A stretch of DNA of 56,777 nucleotides from Caldilineaceae bacterium bin5 (GTDB taxonomy: Bacteria > Chloroflexota > Anaerolineae > Caldilineales > Caldilineaceae): contig MPML01000028.1 of the NCBI GenBank assembly GCA_002238445.1, positions 1-56,777 on the forward strand, written 5' to 3'. The position numbers and the translations under genes are program-made. Positions within the stretch are counted from its first letter, which is position 1, and each line of letters opens with the position of its first letter. The notes below the pieces were generated by a model. The model did no database searches. It saw only the letters and a list, made by a program, of their open reading frames with translations, and was not told the DNA's origin. This document shows positions 23,629-33,625 of the stretch, one piece after another.

Positions 23629-24675
23629 TCACCAGCCTTTAGCGAGGACCGGCCACTCCAATTCGACCTCGCCGCTTCTGTGGCCGACGATGCGCGGGAA
23701 AAGGTTGTTTGAGACGCAGCAGTGATTGACCAGGACGCTGACCCTTTCACCGATCTCCGGCTTGCGGTCACAGCGGGAAACATCCACGTGGCCGTGTTCC
23801 TCTGAGAGCTTAAAGATTTCAGCCTGCGGATACTCGACAATCAGACCGTGTCCCGGCGTCTGGCGGGCGCTGTCCGCGGCCAGTGATTTGCTGCCTGAAT
23901 CGAGCACAACCCTGTCCTCGGTCGGCCGGCTGACGACGGTCGCGAGCACAAAGTATGAGCAGTCGTCGAGCGCCATGACACCGGCATCGACCAGGTTGCG
24001 GTCGCCGTAGACGTACATGCCGGCGCGGTGTTCGGTGAACTCGGTAAATTCGTGTGCCTGCCACATAACGAACGAACTGCCACCGCTCACGCGCTCTACG
24101 GCCAGCCCGTCCTGGGCAAGCAGCATCTTTGCCTCACCCATGAACGCGTTGGACTCCGGGTTAGAGGGGTATACCATGAGACCGCCAAAATGGAGATTGG
24201 GCGCGCTGTCGATTTTGCGGGCCAGTTCGCGAACGCCTTCGGGTGTGGTCACGCCGCAACGCTCATAGCCGCCATCCATCTCAATAAGGACCGGCAGGAC
24301 GGTGCCTTCGGCTGCAGCCGCCTCGGCGTAACCGGAGACGGTGCGGGCGGAGTCTGCGGTTACGCTCATTTTGGCGCGGCGGGCCAAGTGCATCAGCCGT
24401 TTCAGTTTCGCATCGCTGAGCAGATTGTAAGGCAGAAAGATATCTCGAATGCCTGTGCTGCACATTACCTCTGCTTCGCTCAGGGTCTGGCAGGTGATGC
24501 CGACGGCGCCGGCTTCCAGCTGCATATGTGCAATTGCCGGGATGCGATGCGTCTTGATATGGGGCCGGTTATCGATGTCGTGGCTGGCCAGGTATTTCTG
24601 CAGATGGTCGATGTTGACGGACAGGCGGTCCAGATCGACGACGGCGACGGGGGTCTCAAGTTCCTCGATGCGCAT
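23629..24675 (-). CDS. PLP-dependent D-threonine aldolase/D-serine dehydratase-like enzyme
   Basis: The 348-residue protein has the alanine-racemase N-terminal fold of the DSD1/D-threonine aldolase family. It begins with TPVAVVDLDRL and carries the PLP-lysine motif RPHIKTHR (Lys41), followed by GxxGITCQTLSEAEVM. A C-terminal beta domain carries EEHGHVDVS and the metal-site region VLVNHCCVSNN, where family members bind a divalent metal via His and Cys. It probably cleaves or dehydrates a D-beta-hydroxy amino acid such as D-threonine or D-serine. A small membrane protein gene precedes it by four bases, so they are likely co-transcribed. Confidence 0.88.
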   Translation of the reverse strand: MRIEELETPVAVVDLDRLSVNIDHLQKYLASHDIDNRPHIKTHRIPAIAHMQLEAGAVGITCQTLSEAEVMCSTGIRDIFLPYNLLSDAKLKRLMHLARRAKMSVTADSARTVSGYAEAAAAEGTVLPVLIEMDGGYERCGVTTPEGVRELARKIDSAPNLHFGGLMVYPSNPESNAFMGEAKMLLAQDGLAVERVSGGSSFVMWQAHEFTEFTEHRAGMYVYGDRNLVDAGVMALDDCSYFVLATVVSRPTEDRVVLDSGSKSLAADSARQTPGHGLIVEYPQAEIFKLSEEHGHVDVSRCDRKPEIGERVSVLVNHCCVSNNLFPRIVGHRSGEVELEWPVLAKGW

Positions 24676-24679
24676 GACA

Positions 24680-25015
24680 TTACCTCGTTTGCAAGTAGAG
24701 CAACACGATCAGGATCACTTCAACGGCCTTCGTAAGCAAGCCTATGCCGCTGTCCAATGCATTCTGATTTACGACAAAATATGCGATTATCGTAACCGCG
24801 GTATAGGCGACCAAGGCCCAGCGGATGTGCGTCCGCCAGTTGGCAAGTTGTGGGAGCAGGTAGAGCCCAACGACAAGTGCGATAAAGCCAAGACCGTTGA
24901 GAATGAAGATAAAGATTCCACCCTGGACACCCAGGAATAGATGGATCAAGGCGGTCAGAAGCGCGAGCCCAGTTATACGAAACGACTGTGAATCCAATGA
25001 ACGCAACTCGTTCAT
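24680..25015 (-). CDS. Small four-helix membrane protein of unknown function
   Basis: The 111-residue protein begins MNELRSLDSQSFRITGLALL and has four hydrophobic stretches typical of membrane helices (around residues 17-37, 38-58, 68-87, 92-109). I recognise no family. The ATG is preferred over one 22 codons upstream because AAGGAG lies about nine bases before it. It sits immediately before the D-amino-acid enzyme on the same strand. A transport or anchoring role is only a guess. Confidence 0.65.
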   Translation of the reverse strand: MNELRSLDSQSFRITGLALLTALIHLFLGVQGGIFIFILNGLGFIALVVGLYLLPQLANWRTHIRWALVAYTAVTIIAYFVVNQNALDSGIGLLTKAVEVILIVLLYLQTR

Positions 25016-25124
25016 GATCTTCTGTCTCCTTGTATAAGGCCAACATTGGCGTTCCGCCGCGTGGGGGAGGACAGACTTCACTATGATTGCATAAACCTGG
25101 AATTCTTACAACGCTGATTTTGAG

Positions 25125-25656
25125 GGGGCGCGGAACTGCAGTTTTAAGTTTTCAGTTTTTTGTTTTCAGTGGAACATCAGTCGTCAGGGGAACACCGGAG
25201 ATTAGTGGTCGGTGGTCGGTGGGTTGAAGCGGCGAGAGGGGGAGTAGACTCCGTACGCCAGACAGGATGCTGGGGAAGAGTAAACACGGTCGGTGAGCGA
25301 TGGTTTTGTAGGGGGGCGTTGCGGGGGCGCGGAACTGCAGTTCTTAGTTTTCAGTTTTTTGTTTTCAGTGGAACATCAGTCGTCAGGGGAACACCGGAGG
25401 TTAGTGGTCGGTGGTCGGTGGGTTGAAGCGGCGAGAGGGGGAGTAGACTCCGTACGCCAGACAGGATGCTGGGGAAGAGTAAACACGGTCGGTGAGGCAT
25501 GTTTTTGTAGGGGGGCGTTGCGGGGGCGCAGCCCCTGCACAAGGGAGGCCGCTTGCGGCCGACCGCACAAATGCAGGGGTCAGTGGTCAGGGGTCAGTGA
25601 TCAGTAACTTCTGCGGTTGGAGGTCGGGTTGCGAGTCTATTGCGGCTGGGTAGTTA
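25125..25656. repeat. Tandem copies of the dispersed hairpin repeat
   Basis: Two almost identical passages of about 190 bp run in tandem (shared blocks TTTTCAGTTTTTTG, GTGGAACATCAGTCGTCAGG and CCGTACGCCAGACAGGATGC). Only the second carries the complete double-hairpin core, and it ends with GCGGCTGGGTAGTTA at 25642-25656, a variant of the inverted end. No gene is present. Confidence 0.85.
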
Positions 25657-25714
25657 CCTTGCAACAGGTATGCGTTGGTAACGACCTGTATTTGAATGGG
25701 CGGGCTGGCGGCAG

Positions 25715-26872
25715 TTACATCTCGGCGGCGCCGACTCGCAGCCAGCGCTCTTCCGGGACCCAGAGTGTGTAATGGCCGCTGCCGAGAATGAGCAGGAGGG
25801 AAGCCAGGACGAGCAAGGTCAGGCCGAGCCATGGATGACCGCCAAAGTTGAAGAAGACGAAGGCGGCGGCATGTACGAGCCCAGCCGCGGTCCGGGCACC
25901 GAACCCGGCCAAGGCTGCCAAGCCGCCGACGGCGCCAACAATAACGACGGGCCAAATCCACGCTGCTGGCAGAGCAGGCTCGCCGGCGAGGACTCCGGAG
26001 GCCAAGAGGGAAACCAGGGCGGCGATAGCTATTCGCAAGCCGATGGGCATCCAGGCGAAGGCCCACATTTTGAGGCGGGCGCGCCAGTGGATGTAGAGGG
26101 TGCTGTCAGGCAGCAGCCAGCCGATGGTTACGAGCCAGTCGCGTGCAAAACTGAGGGTAACCGCGACGCCGAAAACGGCACCAACGGCATACGTGACGGG
26201 CGGCTCAAAGATCGGCCAGAGCACGGTACACAGAAAGATCATGAGGAGACCGGCGATGATGCGGCGCTGGTCACTGTTGGTCATCTGGTGGTTGGGTAAT
26301 GTCATCCGTGTTCGCCACTTCATTCCCCAGACAAACAGGGGACGAGCGCCCGCCACCAGGAGGAAAAGCAGGGGCAACTGCCCGTACTGGACGGCCAGCG
26401 CGCAGGCCACGAGGACTCCCAGGCCGTCAAACTCCATGTCGAGCGTTTCGCCCAGCCGCGTTACGCGCTTGGATCTGCGTGCCAGGTAGCCGTCAAACAC
26501 GTCTGCAATGCTGGCCCCTATGTAGAGCAGAGCGGGCAGCCAGTCCATCAGGCCGCCGGGCCGGGGCATTAGCAGAAAGCCTGCCATCCAGGCGTAGGCG
26601 ATGCCGCGAATGATGGTCAGGCGGTTGGCCGGTCCCAGATCGGGGTAGAGATCCTCGTTGTCGGGGGAGTGGTTCTGGTCGACGACGCGTCGCAGAAACC
26701 AGAAGACGCCGGCGACGAAGAGGGCGGAGATCATAAGCCAGCGGCGGGTGCTGAAATCCGGATTCTGGGCTGTCAGGCGCAGCAGCAGCACACCGAACAG
26801 CAGCGTCAGGCTGCAAAACAGAGTAAGCCGCCGGATCTGTTTCTGAAGCTGCAAGACTTTTTCGTCAGCCAT
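25715..26872 (-). CDS. CDP-alcohol phosphatidyltransferase family membrane protein
   Basis: The 385-residue integral membrane protein transfers a phosphatidyl (or related) group from a CDP-linked donor to an alcohol in phospholipid synthesis. The complete family motif D-G-x2-A-R-x8-G-x3-D-x3-D is visible as DGYLARR ... GETLDMEFD around residues 128-150. The rest consists of about ten hydrophobic helices, longer than the usual 200 residues; a second hydrophobic domain of about 180 residues follows the catalytic part. The start is the ATG with AAGGA upstream; an earlier in-frame start 17 codons upstream lacks one. The acceptor alcohol cannot be deduced. Confidence 0.87.
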   Translation of the reverse strand: MADEKVLQLQKQIRRLTLFCSLTLLFGVLLLRLTAQNPDFSTRRWLMISALFVAGVFWFLRRVVDQNHSPDNEDLYPDLGPANRLTIIRGIAYAWMAGFLLMPRPGGLMDWLPALLYIGASIADVFDGYLARRSKRVTRLGETLDMEFDGLGVLVACALAVQYGQLPLLFLLVAGARPLFVWGMKWRTRMTLPNHQMTNSDQRRIIAGLLMIFLCTVLWPIFEPPVTYAVGAVFGVAVTLSFARDWLVTIGWLLPDSTLYIHWRARLKMWAFAWMPIGLRIAIAALVSLLASGVLAGEPALPAAWIWPVVIVGAVGGLAALAGFGARTAAGLVHAAAFVFFNFGGHPWLGLTLLVLASLLLILGSGHYTLWVPEERWLRVGAAEM

Positions 26873-26984
26873 TCGTGTTCCTTTTCCGCCTCTAAGTTGC
26901 GCGTACGCAGGCCACCATAGCACAGTTTTGCAGGTCGCTCAATGAAAGAGGGACCAGGCGGCAGGACAGCTGCAGATGATTTCG

Positions 26985-27035
26985 GGCACCCCATTAGACT
27001 GCGAAGGGCGCCCCTTGTGGGCGCCCCTACCCGAA
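26985..27035. repeat. Dispersed GGGCGCCC hairpin repeat
   Basis: GGGCGCCC-CTTGT-GGGCGCCC forms a perfect eight-bp stem, flanked by CATTAGACTGCGAA and CCTACCCGAA. A degenerate relative (GGGCCCACAAGGGGCACCCC followed by TAACCCGAA) lies at 12.51-12.54 kb. It may also act as a bidirectional terminator in this intergenic region. Confidence 0.6.
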
Positions 27036-27128
27036 ACGGGCGGCCTCAGCTAGCTTTTTCTGTTTGGATGCAGTTGCTTTGGACCGGGCCGGTGGTTTCG
27101 GACCGATTCGTTCGGTCTCATTCTCTTG

Positions 27129-27137
27129 TGCTATGAT
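27129..27137 (+). promoter_or_regulatory. Extended -10 promoter before the glycogen operon
   Basis: TG-C-TATGAT, without a good -35. The expected start near 27144 leaves a leader of about 27 bases to the GTG. Confidence 0.5.
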
Positions 27138-27170
27138 TGGGCAGATTTACATTCGTAAATGGAGAATCAG

Positions 27171-29060
27171 GTGTCAAAAACCATCCCGCTTGTGATCCAT
27201 GCCACTCATGAAGCCGGCGCGAAAGTCGGCGGTATCGGCTCCGTTCTGGACGGAATACTGAGCACAAAGTCATATAACGAGCAGGTTGAGCGGACGATAC
27301 TGGTCGGCCCCATGTTCGGCGGGGATTCTCTGCAGATGGACCGGTTGAATGACCCGTTGGGTGGAGTTGAGGTCCTCTACAGCAGCTTGCATGGCATTTT
27401 CTATGGTGTCAGCGAGGAGATCCAGCTGGGTCTGAGAGCGGTTGAGCAGACGTTTCAGGTGGCGCTGCTTTATGGGCGGCGACAGTTTGGTGATGTAGAG
27501 CACGAGATTCTGCTGGTTGATGCCAGCAACCCGCATATGGATCACGTTACGAGTTTCTGCTACTTTCTGTGGGAAAACTACGGCATCGAAAGCCATCGTT
27601 ACGACTATGATAACGAGTACAATCTCTATATCACTATTGCCCAGCCGCTGTTTTCAGGTCTCAAGGCGTTAGGGGTTGCCGAAGGGCTGGCGCCACACGA
27701 GCGGGTAATTGTCGCGCACGAATGGCTGGGACTGCCGGTGGTCTTCGCGGCGCAGATTAACGAGCCGGAACAGTGGCGCGCGGTGTTCTATGCGCATGAG
27801 GCGGCGACGGCTCGCCTGTTGGTGGAAAGCCATGGCGGCCACGATACCCGATTTTACAACGCCCTCTTGCGCGCCAGGGAGTCCCATTTGCCGCTGGATA
27901 CTGTTTTTGGGGACCAGGGCGCCTATTACAAGCACGCAATTGTTCGACAGGCGGTTCACTGCGATGCGATATTCGCGGTCGGCGACTCAGTCCGAGAAGA
28001 GCTGCGGTTCATGGGCGGTTATTTTACCAACTACGACATCGATCTTGTCTATAACGGGATAGGTTCAGAGGACATCTCGGTTGCGGACCGGTTGGACTCG
28101 AAGCGCCGCCTGCAAGATTACTGCCGCACGTTGCTCGGCTACAAACCGGATTACATTTTTACTCACGTGGCCAGGATGGTCGTCTCAAAAGCATTGTGGC
28201 GCGACGTGAGGGTGATGAACCACCTGGACAGGCTGCTGCGATCAGCGGGAAAGAAGGCAGTGCTGTTCGTGCTCGCGACCAGTGAGCCGGCCGGCCGCCA
28301 ACCCGAGTTGGTGGAGAGCTGGGAAAAACAGTATGACTGGCCCGTGGGTCATCGCGCAGATAATGGCGATCTGATTGGAGAGGAATCACACTTCTTCTTT
28401 GCCGACGTCGAACCATTCAACCACTCTGCTCACAACAGCCGGATCGTGTTGGTTAACCAGTTTGGATGGAGCAGGGGACGATGCGGCACACGCATGCCGG
28501 AAGCGATGGCGTTCAGCGACATTCGTCGCGGCAGCGATCTTGAGTTCGGGCAGAGCATCTACGAACCGTTCGGAATTGCGCAGATTGAAGCGCTCAGTTA
28601 TGGGGCAATTTCCTGTGTCAGCAACGTGTGCGGCTGCATCGGCTTTGTGCAGCAGGCGGCGGCGGAGCTAGTTCAACAGGGCCTTCTGCCGGCGGGAGGG
28701 CGGGTAGACCAACTCGCGCCGGCTGACGATCGCATCATTCTGCCTAACGGCAGTGCGGCCAGTTCTGTCCTTGGCGACGAGGCTTTTCCGTTTGTGATTG
28801 CCGACTACATAGGCCTGCCGGATGGGCAGAAGCCGGGTTCCCCACAGGAAGCACTCGACATTGGCGGGGAGACCCGGTTGCGTATCGAGGAGCACAGCTC
28901 GGAAAGCACGGCGGGAAGGATTTTCGAGCGGCTGCCCAAGAGCCGCGAACAAATGGCCGAGATGATCCGAATCGGCAGTGCCCTGGCGGGTAGCATGAGC
29001 TGGGATACGGTGGTGGAGGACAGCTTTCTGCCAGGACTGAAGAGGATCTGCAAGCAGTAG
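27171..29060 (+). CDS. Glycogen synthase-like GT-B glycosyltransferase
   Basis: The protein has about 629 residues. The N-terminal domain carries HEAGAKVGGIGSV, matching the nucleotide-sugar-binding K-x-G-G-[LI] motif of GT5 synthases. HEWLGLPVVFAAQ follows in the middle, and the C-terminal domain carries QSIYEPFGIAQIEALSYGAI, the E-x7-E retaining-GT motif. It probably elongates alpha-1,4-glucan from a nucleotide glucose. The chosen start is GTG with GGAG six bases upstream; an ATG four codons earlier is possible but lacks a ribosome site. Length exceeds bacterial GlgA (about 480), so it is a divergent clade. It precedes the branching enzyme on the same strand, with 327 bp between. Confidence 0.82.
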   Translation: MSKTIPLVIHATHEAGAKVGGIGSVLDGILSTKSYNEQVERTILVGPMFGGDSLQMDRLNDPLGGVEVLYSSLHGIFYGVSEEIQLGLRAVEQTFQVALLYGRRQFGDVEHEILLVDASNPHMDHVTSFCYFLWENYGIESHRYDYDNEYNLYITIAQPLFSGLKALGVAEGLAPHERVIVAHEWLGLPVVFAAQINEPEQWRAVFYAHEAATARLLVESHGGHDTRFYNALLRARESHLPLDTVFGDQGAYYKHAIVRQAVHCDAIFAVGDSVREELRFMGGYFTNYDIDLVYNGIGSEDISVADRLDSKRRLQDYCRTLLGYKPDYIFTHVARMVVSKALWRDVRVMNHLDRLLRSAGKKAVLFVLATSEPAGRQPELVESWEKQYDWPVGHRADNGDLIGEESHFFFADVEPFNHSAHNSRIVLVNQFGWSRGRCGTRMPEAMAFSDIRRGSDLEFGQSIYEPFGIAQIEALSYGAISCVSNVCGCIGFVQQAAAELVQQGLLPAGGRVDQLAPADDRIILPNGSAASSVLGDEAFPFVIADYIGLPDGQKPGSPQEALDIGGETRLRIEEHSSESTAGRIFERLPKSREQMAEMIRIGSALAGSMSWDTVVEDSFLPGLKRICKQ

Positions 29061-29387
29061 CCCCACACCCCTACCAGTAGAACGCGCTGCAATATGCCAG
29101 ATGGCTGAACTTCCTGCCATTCTTTGTCAGCTTTTTGCCTCCATCCCGCCTTGCAAGAATTTTGTTGTCGGTCGCTTTGCAACTATGGTGGGACAGCGGT
29201 TGCCGGGCGGGACGGCCGCGGGAACTGCGGTGGTCAGGGGTCGGTTATCAGTGGGCGTAAAAAGGGGTGCGTCGCGAGAAGATCTTTCGCTTGCTCAGAA
29301 CACTGTCTCAGATTGCCTGCTGGTGGATACGACCCTTGTATAGCCATAAAGCGGACCATTTTACGGACGGATGGATAAGGAATTAAT
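29061..29387. other. Spacer between the glycosyltransferase and branching enzyme genes
   Basis: No gene or clear terminator is seen. A short stretch near 29.23-29.26 kb (GTGGTCAGGGGTCGGTTATCAG) resembles an edge of the dispersed hairpin repeat. The branching-enzyme gene may have its own promoter here. Confidence 0.45.
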
Positions 29388-31343
29388 GTGTTGACGGGAT
29401 CATGGTTTACGGATGACGAGGCGTACCTGTTTGGCGAAGGGAACTTTCACTATTCCTACAACAGATTCGGCGCCCACTTCCGCACGGTGGACGGCGTAAA
29501 CGGTGTTCAGTTTGCGGTTTGGGCGCCAAATGCCCAGGGCGTAAGTGTAATCGGCCCTTTCAACGACTGGAACCCGCATGTCCACCCCATGCATACACAT
29601 CGCGAGGGAATCTGGGAGATTTTCATTCCCGGCCGGCCTGTGCGGGGGGCAGACGGTGCGCCCTGGGCAAGCCTGGCTGAAGGTGACGAGTACAAATACT
29701 CGATACAGCTGCCGCTGGTAGATTACCGTATCGACAAAGCTGATCCATATGGTTTCTATGCGGAGGTGCTGCCGGGAACGGCTTCTCGGATCTGGTCTCC
29801 GGACAGCTATCCCTGGGGGGATGGACAGTGGGTGGCAGATCGTCCCAGGACCCAAGCCCTGGACCAGCCCTTAAACATTTACGAAGTCCATCTTGGCAGT
29901 TGGCGGCGGAACCCGGAAGCGAATCGAGTACTGGGCTACCGGGAGATGGCGCACGAGCTGGTGGCATACGTGACGGAGATGGGCTACACACATATCGAGC
30001 TCTTGCCGATAACTGAACACCCCTTTGACGGCTCCTGGGGGTACCAGAGCACTGGATATTTTGCGCCAACCAGCCGGTTTGGCACGCCCGACGATTTCAA
30101 GTATTTCGTCGATCACTGTCATCAGAACAGTATAGGCGTGATTCTGGACTGGGTACCGGCCCACTTTCCGAAGGACGCGCACGGGCTGGCCTATTTTGAT
30201 GGCGCGGCGCTGTATGAGTATGAAGATCCCCGCCGCGGCGATCATCCCGACTGGGGCACGAAGATTTTCGACTACGGTCGCAACGAGGTATGCAACTTCC
30301 TGGTAGCCAGCGCCCTTTTCTGGGCGGAGGAGTACCATATAGATGGGTTGCGGGTTGACGCGGTTGCCTCGATGCTCTATTTGAACTACAGCCGAGAGGG
30401 AGCTGAGTGGATTCCGAACAAGCATGGAGGCCACGAGAATCTCGACGCGATCGCGTTCATGCGGAAGACGAACGAGGTGTTGCATGAACGGGTGCCGGGC
30501 GTGCTGACTATTGCAGAAGAAAGCAGTATCTGGCCGATGGTCTCGCGCCCCACCTACACGGGCGGGCTGGGGTTCGATTACAAGTGGAATATGGGCTGGA
30601 TGCACGACACGCTTAATTTCTTTGAAATGGACCCGTTGTTCCGCAGATACAACCATCATTTGATCACGTACAGCTTGAGCTACGCTTTCAGCGAGAATTT
30701 CATCCTGGCGCTGGGGCATGACGAGGTTGTTCACCTGAAGAAGTCGATGCTGGACAAGATGCCCGGCGACCTCTGGCAGAAGTTTGCGCATCTGCGGCTG
30801 CTATACGGTCTGATGAACGCTCATCCGGGCAAGAAGCTGCTTTTTATGGGTGGGGAGTTCGGCCAGTGGCGCGAGTGGTCGGAGATTACGAGTCTGGACT
30901 GGCATCTGCTGGAGCGGGAAGAACATCGTACGTTGCAGCGTTTTGTGCGGGACAGCAACCGGCTCTATTGCTGGGAGAAGGCTTTGCACCAGGCCGATGC
31001 CAGCGTGGAGGGGTTTCAGTGGATCGATTACCAGGACGTGGATCATTCGGTGACCAGTTTTGTGCGCCGCGATGCCGAGGATGATAGCTGCATCGTGGTT
31101 GTCTGCAACTTTACACCGGTTCCGCGCCACGGATACAGGGTGGGTTTGCCAGGGCCGGGAAGCTATCAGCAGATCCTGAATAGTGACTGGAAGATTTACG
31201 GAGGGAGCGGAATTGACAACCCGTTCCCCGTGGAGGCGGAGGAGATTGCCTGGCAGAACGCCTCGTGGTCTACGCTGATGGAGTTGCCGCCGCTGGGCGT
31301 GTTGTATTGGAGAAAGAGGTCAGGAGCGACGAAAACGGAGTAG
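29388..31343 (+). CDS. glgB: 1,4-alpha-glucan branching enzyme
   Basis: The 651-residue GH13 enzyme introduces alpha-1,6 branches into glycogen. An N-terminal CBM48-like domain ([22 protein letters not shown]) precedes the catalytic barrel. Conserved regions are [25 protein letters not shown] with nucleophile Asp324, TIAEESS with acid/base Glu377, and [10 protein letters not shown] with the third carboxylate. The C-terminal beta domain follows. The GTG start has AAGGA at suitable distance. It is followed after three bases by the NagA gene, so they are co-transcribed. Confidence 0.95.
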   Translation: MLTGSWFTDDEAYLFGEGNFHYSYNRFGAHFRTVDGVNGVQFAVWAPNAQGVSVIGPFNDWNPHVHPMHTHREGIWEIFIPGRPVRGADGAPWASLAEGDEYKYSIQLPLVDYRIDKADPYGFYAEVLPGTASRIWSPDSYPWGDGQWVADRPRTQALDQPLNIYEVHLGSWRRNPEANRVLGYREMAHELVAYVTEMGYTHIELLPITEHPFDGSWGYQSTGYFAPTSRFGTPDDFKYFVDHCHQNSIGVILDWVPAHFPKDAHGLAYFDGAALYEYEDPRRGDHPDWGTKIFDYGRNEVCNFLVASALFWAEEYHIDGLRVDAVASMLYLNYSREGAEWIPNKHGGHENLDAIAFMRKTNEVLHERVPGVLTIAEESSIWPMVSRPTYTGGLGFDYKWNMGWMHDTLNFFEMDPLFRRYNHHLITYSLSYAFSENFILALGHDEVVHLKKSMLDKMPGDLWQKFAHLRLLYGLMNAHPGKKLLFMGGEFGQWREWSEITSLDWHLLEREEHRTLQRFVRDSNRLYCWEKALHQADASVEGFQWIDYQDVDHSVTSFVRRDAEDDSCIVVVCNFTPVPRHGYRVGLPGPGSYQQILNSDWKIYGGSGIDNPFPVEAEEIAWQNASWSTLMELPPLGVLYWRKRSGATKTE

Positions 31344-31346
31344 ATC

Positions 31347-32612
31347 GTGCAAGGAAACGGGAAGGAAGTGGAGGGGTCGCGGAATGGTGGTTCACCGTCA
31401 ATTGGCGGTATACGGGGCCTGACTGCGCGGACAGTATTCGGAACTGCGGCAGCTCCACCAGGTCACAGTTTTTCTCTCACGTGCCAGGGTGAAGCGCTTG
31501 GCCCGTGGAAGAACGAGGGCGCCCCACTGGAAGCGCCTTTTCTTGACGGCAGTGACTGCACATTGCTGCCCGGCTTTATCGACGTACACATACACGGCAG
31601 CGGCGGGGCCGAAATGATGGATGCCAGGCCGGAAAGTCTGGCGACGATGAGCCGGTTCCTGGCGCAGCACGGCGTCACTGGTTTCTATGCTACGACCGTC
31701 TCCGCTTCGCATTCGGCTACCCTGGCAGCGGTCGAAAATGTGGCTCGATATGTTGACCAGGCCCAGTCCGGGAACGATGGTGCCCAGGTTTCAGGCGCCC
31801 GCATTATGGGTGTGCACCTGGAAGGGCCGTATCTCAACCCGCAGTTTCCCGGCGCCCAGAATCCCGACTATTTGCGACCGCCATCGGTAGAGGAGTTTGA
31901 AGAGCTGCTGGCGGCCGGCCCGGTGCGCATGATAACGCTTGCGCCTGAGGTGCCTGGCGCTGAGGCTCTCATCGGAGCGGCGCTTGCGGCCGGTGTTCGG
32001 GTTGTGCTGGGGCATACGGCGGCCACATTTGAAGAGGCAAGCGCGGCGATCGGGGCGGGTGTTTCACAGGCCACGCACACGTTCAATGCCATGACTGGTC
32101 TTCATCACAGAGCACCGGGCACGGTGGGCGCGACACTGAGCGACGACAGGATCTACGCCCAGCTGATCGCAGACGGGATCCACGTTCATCCGGCGGCGAT
32201 GCGGATTCTGGGGCGCTGCAAGGGGCCGAGCCGCACACTCCTGATCAGTGATGCGAATCGGGCGGCGGGCATGCCTCCAGGGCGGTATGAAATGGGCAGG
32301 CTGCCGGTCATCGTGAAGGATGGCGCGTGCAGGTTGGAGGACGGCACGCTTGCCGGGTCGGTGCTGGCTTTGGATGCGGCTCTGCGAAACTTCATGTCTG
32401 CGACGGGCTGGCCGCTGGTGCAGGCGTGGCCTTCGACAAGCCTGTCGCAGGCGCAGGCGATGGGGATCGAAGGTGAGGTTGGCCGCATTCGAAGCGGCGC
32501 ACGCGCAGACCTGACACTGCTGGACGCGGATGCAGAGGTGGTTGCTACTGTCGTTGGAGGCAGGCTCGTTTTTCTGCGGGACAGCTGGCGACTTAAGGAT
32601 GGAGCGGCTTAG
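31347..32612 (+). CDS. nagA: N-acetylglucosamine-6-phosphate deacetylase
   Basis: The 421-residue amidohydrolase converts GlcNAc-6-phosphate to GlcN-6-phosphate and acetate. It shows the metal-binding GFIDVHIHGSGG, GVHLEGPYLNPQFPGAQNP with the conserved Glu, GHTAATFEEA and THTFNAMTGLHHRAPG, and a late LISDAN strand with the catalytic Asp. The GTG start overlaps the intergenic gap after glgB and is preceded by GGAG. Sugar recycling next to glycogen synthesis suggests a carbohydrate-storage/amino-sugar operon. Its stop is two bases from the stop of the convergent mevalonate kinase gene. Confidence 0.93.
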   Translation: MQGNGKEVEGSRNGGSPSIGGIRGLTARTVFGTAAAPPGHSFSLTCQGEALGPWKNEGAPLEAPFLDGSDCTLLPGFIDVHIHGSGGAEMMDARPESLATMSRFLAQHGVTGFYATTVSASHSATLAAVENVARYVDQAQSGNDGAQVSGARIMGVHLEGPYLNPQFPGAQNPDYLRPPSVEEFEELLAAGPVRMITLAPEVPGAEALIGAALAAGVRVVLGHTAATFEEASAAIGAGVSQATHTFNAMTGLHHRAPGTVGATLSDDRIYAQLIADGIHVHPAAMRILGRCKGPSRTLLISDANRAAGMPPGRYEMGRLPVIVKDGACRLEDGTLAGSVLALDAALRNFMSATGWPLVQAWPSTSLSQAQAMGIEGEVGRIRSGARADLTLLDADAEVVATVVGGRLVFLRDSWRLKDGAA

Positions 32613-32614
32613 CC

Positions 32615-33562
32615 CTACGCACCCACTTCGGTTACAACTACCCCGGCGGCGCCGCCCGCCAAAAGCGCTTGTGTTACTTCCTCAAGGTTTTCTGTCTCCA
32701 CAACAGCAATGAGATTGCCGCCACGGCCAGCGCCGCTGAGCTTGGCACCGCTCGCGCCTGCCTCTTCAGCGATTGCTATCAGGTGATCAAGTTGGTGGGC
32801 ACTGACGTTCAGTTGGCGGAGCAGGCGCTGGTTTTGCTGCATCAACGGACCAAGCGCATCCACGTTGCCGGCTGCGATGGCCCGCCGCGCGGCTTCGGCA
32901 GTCGCGGCGATGCCATCGAAAATTGCCTCATACTTGTCAGTATTCTGCTGCCAGGCCCGGCGCACGTCCGACACAACTTCGCCGGTTGAACTGGCAACCC
33001 CGGTGTCGGCGATAACGAGGTGGAAGGGGCGGGCGATATCGAAAACCCGCGGCGGTTGGCCGCGTACGAACCAGACGGGCTGCTCGTAGACGACGACGGT
33101 ATTGTCGATGCCACTGGGGTTGGCGTGATGGAGTTTCTCGGTGGCATAGACGATGCGGTTAACGGTGTCTGGGTCGGGCGTGTGCCGGGAGGGCCGCGCA
33201 CTGTGGGCGAGGACGGCGCGGGCAAGAGCAGCACTTACCGCCGCGCCGCTGCCCATACCGCCGGCGATGGGGATGCTGCTGCTGACTGCGAGTTGCCAGT
33301 CCGGTTCGGATTCGATTCCCGTCTCTGCCAGGGCCAAGCTCACTGCTACGGCTAGTGGATCGGTTGGCGAGTCGGAAAGGCGGACACAGGCGTCGATGTC
33401 CGGGGCCGAGATTGTGCAGCCTGCGCGGGGCGGCGCGTCCTTGACGGTGGCGGTGGCCTTCACTTTTGTCACTGGAACGGCAATGGCTGCCCTTCCGTAG
33501 ACGACGGCGTGCTCGCCGAAGAGTATTACTTTACCCGGAGCGGTTGCGGTGGTAATTGTCAT
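32615..33562 (-). CDS. mvk: Mevalonate kinase
   Basis: The 315-residue GHMP kinase phosphorylates mevalonate for isoprenoid synthesis. Motifs are APGKVILFGEHAVVYG near the N-terminus, the ATP-binding loop PIAGGMGSGAAVSAAL around residues 92-108, and a C-terminal GAKLSGAGRGGNLIAV. All three GHMP motifs are intact. Presence of the mevalonate route fits reports for some Chloroflexota, whereas most bacteria use the MEP route. The ATG lies 63 bp downstream of the glycerophosphodiesterase stop, so the two may be co-transcribed. Confidence 0.92.
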   Translation of the reverse strand: MTITTATAPGKVILFGEHAVVYGRAAIAVPVTKVKATATVKDAPPRAGCTISAPDIDACVRLSDSPTDPLAVAVSLALAETGIESEPDWQLAVSSSIPIAGGMGSGAAVSAALARAVLAHSARPSRHTPDPDTVNRIVYATEKLHHANPSGIDNTVVVYEQPVWFVRGQPPRVFDIARPFHLVIADTGVASSTGEVVSDVRRAWQQNTDKYEAIFDGIAATAEAARRAIAAGNVDALGPLMQQNQRLLRQLNVSAHQLDHLIAIAEEAGASGAKLSGAGRGGNLIAVVETENLEEVTQALLAGGAAGVVVTEVGA

Positions 33563-33625
33563 GGGGCTGCCCTCGCCGGGCGAATCATTTGACCCGGACG
33601 CGTTTCGGTGGGCTTGTTTTTCGAG